Shown here piece by piece: positions 58,500 to 64,000 of a DNA stretch of 64,000 nucleotides. The notes beneath the pieces were generated by a model. That model saw only the letters and a list, made by a program, of their open reading frames with translations. It was not told where the DNA came from and searched no databases. Made by a program: the position numbers and the translations under genes. Each line of letters begins with the position of its first letter. The stretch's first letter is position 1. The DNA is taken from assembly GCF_030408555.1 (NCBI RefSeq), contig NZ_CP047048.1, positions 1,178,001 through 1,242,000 of the forward strand, read 5' to 3'. This DNA comes from Corynebacterium aurimucosum. GTDB taxonomy: Bacteria > Actinomycetota > Actinomycetes > Mycobacteriales > Mycobacteriaceae.

Positions 58500-59501
58500 A
58501 TGAGCGATAAAACTCCTGATAAAGCCACCGACTTTGATGACGATATTCCGACCTACACGGGGAAAGACTCCGTGAAGGACAGCACGTCTAAAGAAGAAGC
58601 TACCGATAAGCCGAAGAAGAGCAGCCTCTTCCAGCGTCCCGGACGTGCCGAGCCGCAAGTGATTAAGCCCAAGAAGGCCGAGGAGCCTGCCGTTGAAGCA
58701 GAGTCTGAAGCCAAGACCGAAACTTTTGAGGGTGCCTCCCGTGGCTCCCTGTCTTTCGACAGTGCTGCAGCAGAAACCGAGACCACCGCCTTCCCGCGCG
58801 CGGAGGCGACGACAGAGTCCGAAGCGGAGACAACTGCTATGCCGGTATCGGCAACCGCTGCCGCTGATACCACAACTGAACCTGTGGCAACTGAGAGCTA
58901 TGAAGAGGTACCAAGCACGGTTGCTGTTGCCGACCCCGCCGTGGACTCCGAGGCAGCAGCGGTGGAGGAGAAGCCGGAGCCGGCACGTCGCGGCACCATC
59001 GACTTCGGTCTGCTCTTCGTGCGCCTAGCGCTCAGCGTTTACCTGCTCGTGGCGGGTGCTTCGACCTTCTTTAAGCTCGGCGGTAACGAGGGACTGTCCG
59101 GCTTGGAGAAGGAGTTCGGCGAGTACACCATGGCTGCAGCCTTGGCCATCGGTGTGCCGACTGTTCAGCTCATTGCCGGAGCCTTCCTGCTTCTCGGCCT
59201 GGTGACACCGCTGGCCGCTATGTTCGGCCTTATCGTCACGGGCTTCTCCGCTATCCACGGCCTCAACGCCTCCGGTGCCGGGTTGGATGTCTTCGCGTGG
59301 AATGAGAGTGTCTGGCTGGGGCTCGTCCTCTTCGTTATCGCGGTGGCCCTGCAGTTCACCGGCCCGGGATTCATCTCCTTGGACTTCAATCGCTCCTGGA
59401 CCCGCCGCCCGCTGGCAACGTCCTGGATTTTCGTCGTCATTGGCGTGGCCGCGCTGGTCGCTATCTGGTGGTTTGGCGCTGGCGTTAACCCGATAAACTA
59501 G
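58500..59501 (+). CDS. DoxX-family membrane protein with long acidic N-terminus
   Basis: A 333-residue protein. The first 160 residues are hydrophilic and rich in Glu, Ala and Thr, probably disordered. Residues about 165-330 form a four-helix DoxX-type membrane domain (FVRLALSVYLLVAGASTFFKLGG, GAFLLLGLVTPLAAMFGLIVTG). DoxX proteins are linked to redox and oxidative-stress functions; the precise role here is unknown. TTGGAGG precedes ATG 58500. Confidence 0.8.
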   Translation: MSDKTPDKATDFDDDIPTYTGKDSVKDSTSKEEATDKPKKSSLFQRPGRAEPQVIKPKKAEEPAVEAESEAKTETFEGASRGSLSFDSAAAETETTAFPRAEATTESEAETTAMPVSATAAADTTTEPVATESYEEVPSTVAVADPAVDSEAAAVEEKPEPARRGTIDFGLLFVRLALSVYLLVAGASTFFKLGGNEGLSGLEKEFGEYTMAAALAIGVPTVQLIAGAFLLLGLVTPLAAMFGLIVTGFSAIHGLNASGAGLDVFAWNESVWLGLVLFVIAVALQFTGPGFISLDFNRSWTRRPLATSWIFVVIGVAALVAIWWFGAGVNPIN

Positions 59502-59530
59502 GCGTTGTTAGCGCGTTTCTACGCTCCCAG

Positions 59531-59620
59531 CCTGCAGCTATATACAAGATCTTGTTGTTTTCCATTGCGTAAAGTAAGTTGTTTTCTGTAATGGAAAACA
59601 ACTTACTTTGGTGCTGCAGG
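59531..59620 (+). promoter_or_regulatory. Nested inverted repeats upstream of a membrane protein/HTH pair
   Basis: Three inverted pairs share this stretch. CCTGCAGC (59531-59538) pairs with GCTGCAGG (59613-59620). GTTGTTTTCCATT (59554-59566) pairs with AATGGAAAACAAC (59590-59602). AAAGTAAGTTGTTTTC (59571-59586) pairs with GAAAACAACTTACTTT (59594-59609). The last two share a right arm, so they exclude each other. Likely operator sites for the regulator gene of this operon, or a leader switch. Confidence 0.6.
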
Positions 59621-59634
59621 AGGGAGCTTTAGTT

Positions 59635-60072
59635 TTGTCTGATCAGGATGTTCGGGACGCACTTGCATTTGAGGAGCAACAACGGCTGGCCGCAGCCAAG
59701 CGGCCGCCCATCTGGTTGAGCCTGCTCGCAGCGGTGGTGTACGGTGCGTGGTTTGCCTACATGTGGATCAAGGATGACGTCCATCCTCTCGTTCTTGTTG
59801 GTGGACTGCTTCTTGTACTCGCGCTCTTGGTGAGTCTCGCCTTCTTTTATCGCACGGGGGTGAGGGATTCGATGCGCCAGAAGGTGGATCCGCATGCGTC
59901 ACGGAGTGTCACCTGGCGGTATTTTGCGGGTTTGGGTTTCATGATTCTGCCGGCACTGTTCAATCCTTTTGTTGAAGGGCATGTTATTGCCTCGTGCATC
60001 GCAGGTGTGCTGTGCAGCTTGGCGGTCTTTTGGACGTTGCACACGGGTGCGCTGGATAGGATGCCGCGATGA
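59635..60072 (+). CDS. Small membrane protein paired with an HTH regulator
   Basis: A 145-residue protein with about four hydrophobic helices after a short hydrophilic start (SDQDVRDALAFEEQQR). TTG 59635 is chosen because CAGGAGGGAG at 59617-59626 lies just upstream. Its stop overlaps the next ATG (ATGA). Membrane proteins paired with a small MarR-like regulator are common in this group, with unknown function. Confidence 0.7.
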   Translation: MSDQDVRDALAFEEQQRLAAAKRPPIWLSLLAAVVYGAWFAYMWIKDDVHPLVLVGGLLLVLALLVSLAFFYRTGVRDSMRQKVDPHASRSVTWRYFAGLGFMILPALFNPFVEGHVIASCIAGVLCSLAVFWTLHTGALDRMPR

Positions 60073-60383
60073 ATGGGCTCGATCCGGTAATTCACCCGCT
60101 CAATCGCTTTAAGATTTGCGCCACACTCAATGCTTTCGGTGCCACGCAGGGTGGGGAAGTAAACCGTGAGATGAAGTTCGCTATGTTGCGTGACCGCACG
60201 GAGCTTTCCGACGCCTCCCTGTCCAAGCAGCTTGGTGCATTAGAGAAAGCTGGCTACGTCACGCGCTTCCGCGAGTACGGCACCAGCCGCGCTAAAGATT
60301 CGGTATGGGTCGCTCTGACGGAGGAAGGTAAAACAGCTTTCGATGGTCATTTGGCGGCGCTTAAGGCTTTGGCCGGAGATTGA
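60069..60383 (+). CDS. MarR-like winged-helix regulator (transcription factor, DUF-type)
   Basis: A 104-residue protein: HPLNRFKICATLNAFG, FAMLRDRTELSDASLSKQLGALEKAGYVTRFREYG and VALTEEGKTAFDGHLAAL. This is the winged-helix transcription regulator type (HTH_27) that acts as a dimer. It overlaps the membrane protein gene by 4 bases and probably represses the operon through the inverted repeats at 59531-59620. Confidence 0.82.
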   Translation: MNGLDPVIHPLNRFKICATLNAFGATQGGEVNREMKFAMLRDRTELSDASLSKQLGALEKAGYVTRFREYGTSRAKDSVWVALTEEGKTAFDGHLAALKALAGD

Positions 60384-60471
60384 TCGTGGGCACAGTTCAC
60401 AAGGCATCAGCGTTCCCACGCATCATGCCGATGACGGTTTTAGAGCCCGAATGTCCTAGGATTTAGGGGCT

Positions 60472-62679
60472 ATGGCGAAATCATCGACGTATCGTACAGA
60501 CATTGACGGCCTGCGCGGCTTGGCCATCGCGCTGGTCGTGTTCTTCCACGTCTTCGTGGGCAAGGTCTCAGCGGGCGTCGACGTCTTCCTGCTTATCGGC
60601 GGAGTCTTCTTTTTCGGGCCCCAAATTCGCAACGCCCTCAACCCTCGGGGGCTAACCCCAGTCCAAGTGGTTATCAGGATGCTGCGTCGACTCTTTCCGG
60701 CGCTCGTGGTTACGGTCACTGTCACGCTGGCCCTAGCCCTAATAGTCTTTCCCCCGACGCGGTGGGGAAGAGAAGGCCGAGAAGCGCTGAGCTCGTTAGC
60801 CTATGTCCAAAACTTCGCTTTATCGGCTGCCGGACAGGACTACGCTGCCATTGGTCAAGATGTGAGTACGTATCAACACCTGTGGTCCATGTCAGCCCAG
60901 CTGCAAATCTATCTAGGATCCCTACTGGTTATCTTCCTGTGTGCAGGTGTGTACCGGCTCTGTGGACGCCGTGAAGGTAAGGCCCAGGTCAGTGGTATAA
61001 ACATGGCCCCTTGGGGGCTCGGCATTGCTACGCTGGCCAGCTTCCTTTACGCGATGTATCTGCATGGTGTTGACCAAGGTACAAATTATTACTCGCCGCT
61101 CAGCCGTTTCTGGGAGGTTGGCCTCGGCGGGCTGCTGGGGCTGTGGCTGACACAACCGGGAACCCACCGCATGTCTGGAACTGCTGGGGCCGGTCATCGG
61201 AAGACTGACTGGAGTCTTGTTGGCCTAGCGCTCATCCTGGCCACCGGAGTAGTCATGGACGGCGCCCAGCAGTTCCCCGGCCCTGCGACGCTGATGCCGC
61301 TTGCGGGCGCGGCTCTCATTATCGTCGCGGGACCTTCCTCGCGTCTCGGTCGGCTTCTGACCACCGCACCATTCCAATTCTTAGGTCGAATTTCTTACAG
61401 TCTTTACTTGTGGCACTGGCCATTGTTGGTGTTGGTTACCTATCTACTCAGTGGGGGAGAGTCCAACCGCGATGGTATGGGCATTCTCGCTGCTGTTGGC
61501 ACTACCCGTGGACTTGCGGCGGGTGCCGGCGTCATTGCCCTCTCGGTGGTGCTTGCCTGGCTCACGCTGAGCTACGTGGAGGTGCCGACTCGGCAGAAAA
61601 CTAAACCCGGAGAGCGCTCTTGGGCGCCAGGGAGGTTAGTCGGTGTAGAAAAGGGTGCGACGGCAGGTATCGCGGCGCTAACCGTCTCAGCTATAGCACT
61701 GGCCGCGTGGGCGCAGCCTCCTGCGGTTTCGGATTCAACCGCGAGCATTAGCGAGAGCGACACTATTGACTATCCCGGCCCCGATGCTCTCCTAAACGGT
61801 GTTGAGGTGCCGCCGCGTGACCCGGTGCCGAATGCTCTCAACCCTATTGAGTCTTTCTACCCGGCCTCGCACGCCGATGGCTGCACGGCACTTTTTGAAC
61901 ATGAAGAGCCGATTCTGACGCATCAGCGAAACACTGAGGATATACCGTGCGCATACGGTGACCTGGAATCCGCTCGTACGATGTACCTGTTTGGAAATTC
62001 ACATGCGGACCATATATTGACGACCTTGGATATCGTGGGTCGTGACCAGGGGATTCGAATTGTTCCGCTGCTGAAGATGGGCTGCTTCCCAGGCGGTGAG
62101 CCTAAGCGCTCCGACGGACACGACTACCCGGAGTGCGCCGCCTGGACCGAGGCTGCTTTGGAATACATGGAGGCCAATCCAGCTACGGAAGGCACCTTTC
62201 TCATTTCTACCCAGCCAGCGCCAGGAACCATGGGGCCCGAGCAGACTCCCGAGGGACTCCGCACGGTGGTCGAACGCCTCAACAGTGCGGGCATGCGAGT
62301 GTGGGGTTTGCGCGACACGCCCTGGCCGCACACCTCGGCAGGCCCCTTAGATGTGCGTGACTGCGTGGCTGCGGGTGGATACGTTGCAGGCGATCCCCTG
62401 CTTGATTGCGGCGTGGAGCGAGACGACTCACTGTTGGCTGAGAACCCTGCCGTGAGCGCACTGGCTGGGTTGGATGTCACTCACCTTGACCTGACAAACG
62501 CCATGTGTGGTCCAGAGCGTTGCCCTGGCGTGATCGGCAACGTGATGGTTTACCGCGATTCTTCGCATCTCACCAACACGTTCGCCGCCATGTTGAGTGA
62601 CGGGCTAGAGCGCCAAATGTACGGTGGTACGCTACCTAGCGATGAACTTGTTGAAGAACCTACTTCCCCCGGCCTCTGA
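60472..62679 (+). CDS. Membrane acyltransferase with SGNH domain (OafA/YrhL type)
   Basis: A 735-residue protein. Residues 1-360 form an acyltransferase-3 domain with about ten helices: YRTDIDGLRGLAIALVVFFHVF carries the conserved histidine, and ISYSLYLWHWPLLVL is the second motif. The C-terminal region (from about 430) is an SGNH-like hydrolase domain (YLFGNSHADH as block I, DSSHLTN near the end). Such proteins O-acylate cell-envelope glycans. TAGGAT (60457-60462) lies 9 bases before ATG 60472. The glycosyltransferase gene overlaps its end. Confidence 0.88.
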   Translation: MAKSSTYRTDIDGLRGLAIALVVFFHVFVGKVSAGVDVFLLIGGVFFFGPQIRNALNPRGLTPVQVVIRMLRRLFPALVVTVTVTLALALIVFPPTRWGREGREALSSLAYVQNFALSAAGQDYAAIGQDVSTYQHLWSMSAQLQIYLGSLLVIFLCAGVYRLCGRREGKAQVSGINMAPWGLGIATLASFLYAMYLHGVDQGTNYYSPLSRFWEVGLGGLLGLWLTQPGTHRMSGTAGAGHRKTDWSLVGLALILATGVVMDGAQQFPGPATLMPLAGAALIIVAGPSSRLGRLLTTAPFQFLGRISYSLYLWHWPLLVLVTYLLSGGESNRDGMGILAAVGTTRGLAAGAGVIALSVVLAWLTLSYVEVPTRQKTKPGERSWAPGRLVGVEKGATAGIAALTVSAIALAAWAQPPAVSDSTASISESDTIDYPGPDALLNGVEVPPRDPVPNALNPIESFYPASHADGCTALFEHEEPILTHQRNTEDIPCAYGDLESARTMYLFGNSHADHILTTLDIVGRDQGIRIVPLLKMGCFPGGEPKRSDGHDYPECAAWTEAALEYMEANPATEGTFLISTQPAPGTMGPEQTPEGLRTVVERLNSAGMRVWGLRDTPWPHTSAGPLDVRDCVAAGGYVAGDPLLDCGVERDDSLLAENPAVSALAGLDVTHLDLTNAMCGPERCPGVIGNVMVYRDSSHLTNTFAAMLSDGLERQMYGGTLPSDELVEEPTSPGL

Positions 62680-63889
62680 CCCTGATTGGCGTGTTCCGGC
62701 CGTCCGGGTGCTCTATTTCGTTGCTGGCGTTATGGTATTTGCTGCCGTAGTGTGGTCCCCAGCCGGGACCACGGGATCTGATTTTGATCCCATTTGGAAC
62801 GCCGTTGACAAGTATGTCCATGGTCAGCCGGTCTACGATGAGGACTACTCCACGCTCGATCCCCACTACCTGTACTCACCGGGGGCAACTTTTCTTCTCG
62901 GACCAATCGGCTGGCTGCCCGGCCGGGACATCGCACGTACTATCATGATGTGGCTAGGCGCGGTGTCCATCTTCACTGCGCTGTGGCTGCTGGCTGCCTC
63001 GGTTGCGGCGCGCTATCGGGGCCCTGTCTTCGCTGTGCTAGTCATCGTGGCCTGCGCCTTTAACGAGCCGGTGAAAAGCACGCTGAGCCTTACCAATATC
63101 AACGGCTTCCTCTTCCTGCTACAGGTTCTTTTTGCGCTGTTGACTATCAAGCTGCTGGCAAGCGGCTGGCGTGCGGCCCTGAAGTCTCGGGAGGCCGTCG
63201 CAGCGGGCATTATTCTTGGCGTGGCCATGACCATCAAGCCACAGTTTCTAGCTCTGGGCGTGGTATCACTGTTGTCCGGCCATATCGCCGTGCTCGTCGT
63301 GGCTGCGGTATTCATGGTCGTGGTTTTTGCCGCTGGGTGGTTCACAATGTCCCAACCACAGAATTACGTCGACCGTTTGCTGCCTTACCTGGGGCAGGCC
63401 CGCGACTATAACAATGGTTCCATCGAAGGCGTGGGCCGGCAGCTCGACTGGTCGGAGGGAGCCATCACGGGCGCAACCGTGGCTTTCCTCGTAGTGGTGG
63501 GGCTAGCGTTGGTAGCACTGTGGCGCTACAAGCGCGAGCAACCGGTGGTGTGGGTGTACTGCTCACTCGGTGTTCTTTTTGCCGGAGTGCTAATGACTAC
63601 TGGTCTCATGCAGGGCTACTACTGCATCTGGCTGCTACCAGTGATTGCGACGGTGGTGATCCCCGGCAGTCCCGCGCGAACCTTACTCATCGTAGTGGTC
63701 TGGTGGTGCCTAGTTTCCAGCGCTGCGCCGCCCGAGGGCCTGTGGGCACCAGCGGAAGCTATTATCCGCTGGCGCTCGTCCTTGGCCTGGGTGGCACTGC
63801 CGCTCATTATGGCCGGGATGGCCTACTGGACGTGGCCATCCACCACGCGCACCGCACCACGGTCAGCGGACGTGGCCATGTTGGCGTAG
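62642..63889 (+). CDS. GT-C family (GT87/DUF2029) glycosyltransferase
   Basis: A 415-residue integral membrane protein with about ten helices and an early loop carrying the acidic motif [15 protein letters not shown], typical of polyprenyl-phosphate-sugar-dependent GT87 enzymes. [12 protein letters not shown] and [12 protein letters not shown] are family features. In Corynebacteriales these enzymes build lipomannan or arabinan (AftC/PimE relatives); the exact product is not certain. ATG 62642 lies within the end of the acyltransferase gene. Its last 67 bases overlap the convergent ilvD gene. Confidence 0.82.
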   Translation: MNLLKNLLPPASDPDWRVPAVRVLYFVAGVMVFAAVVWSPAGTTGSDFDPIWNAVDKYVHGQPVYDEDYSTLDPHYLYSPGATFLLGPIGWLPGRDIARTIMMWLGAVSIFTALWLLAASVAARYRGPVFAVLVIVACAFNEPVKSTLSLTNINGFLFLLQVLFALLTIKLLASGWRAALKSREAVAAGIILGVAMTIKPQFLALGVVSLLSGHIAVLVVAAVFMVVVFAAGWFTMSQPQNYVDRLLPYLGQARDYNNGSIEGVGRQLDWSEGAITGATVAFLVVVGLALVALWRYKREQPVVWVYCSLGVLFAGVLMTTGLMQGYYCIWLLPVIATVVIPGSPARTLLIVVVWWCLVSSAAPPEGLWAPAEAIIRWRSSLAWVALPLIMAGMAYWTWPSTTRTAPRSADVAMLA

Positions 63890-64000
63890 GCGCGCAGGGC
63901 CTTGGTGACCGGGCGGTTGCGGTGCTTCGGGGTCCAGGGCTTCTCGCGCTGCTCCTCAGTGGCGCGGCGGCGTTCGAGAACGTCCTCGTCGACGTCGAGG
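63823..64000 (-). CDS. ilvD: Dihydroxy-acid dehydratase, C-terminal end (partial)
   Basis: The minus strand encodes the last 59 residues of IlvD, including [18 protein letters not shown] and [16 protein letters not shown], ending in TAG at 63823-63825. IlvD is the iron-sulfur enzyme that makes 2-keto acids for isoleucine, valine and pantothenate. The rest lies beyond the window. It overlaps the end of the convergent glycosyltransferase gene by 67 bases. Confidence 0.9.
   Translation of the reverse strand, partial: LDVDEDVLERRRATEEQREKPWTPKHRNRPVTKALRAYANMATSADRGAVRVVDGHVQ

Overview
The window is chromosomal DNA of a Corynebacterium. The evidence is the high GC content, the ATP synthase operon with a long separate delta subunit, NucS mismatch endonuclease, GlgE, a mycothiol-type arsenate reductase, LysE/LysG, and a gene order (etfBA-nifS, mnmA, ligA, gatCA, pfkA, gatB, lysEG, ilvD) that I recall from C. 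glutamicum. The species cannot be fixed from sequence alone. A C. aurimucosum/minutissimum-like relative is only a guess.

Layout. 1-8.3 kb: end of a WecA/Rfe-type transferase gene, an atpI-like gene, then atpBEFHAGDC, closed by a strong terminator. 8.3-11.1 kb: DUF2550 protein, nucS with a coupled small Cys/His protein, a thiamine-binding (MTH1187) protein and a CnoX-like thioredoxin/TPR protein. 11.3-13.3 kb: orphan peptide-binding lipoprotein and arsenate-mycothiol transferase. 13.4-18.6 kb: glgB and glgE on the minus strand, with a divergent ABC ATPase. 18.7-23.7 kb: Nudix hydrolase, SAM methyltransferase, etfB-etfA-cysteine desulfurase.

23.8-31.5 kb is accessory: a Type ISP restriction-modification gene broken by one base in a G7 run, a small membrane protein, a secreted GH25 lysozyme and a spermidine-synthase-like protein. 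31.6-33.6 kb: mnmA and a MetE-like protein. 33.6-39.4 kb is a second accessory block: an AAA ATPase behind tandem operator-like repeats, a VapBC-type toxin-antitoxin pair, and a cadmium operon (cmtR-cadD). The cadmium operon sits between two directly repeated copies of the end of a serine-hydrolase/small-membrane-protein operon; one copy is only a remnant.

39.4-64 kb is mostly core: DnaQ-like exonuclease, ligA, two tandem HAD phosphatases, ACT protein, gatC-gatA, an HNH (DUF222/13E12-type) gene with flanking hairpin repeats, DHA2 efflux pump, pfkA, AspT-type transporter, gatB, zinc alcohol dehydrogenase, YkvI-type membrane protein, lysE/lysG, DoxX protein, a small membrane protein/HTH pair behind nested inverted repeats, an OafA-SGNH acyltransferase, a GT-C glycosyltransferase and the 3' end of ilvD.

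A recurring signal is a TANNNT -10 hexamer only 6-9 bases before the start codon. It is seen at more than ten genes and implies leaderless mRNAs. No tRNA, rRNA, CRISPR array or complete insertion sequence was seen.
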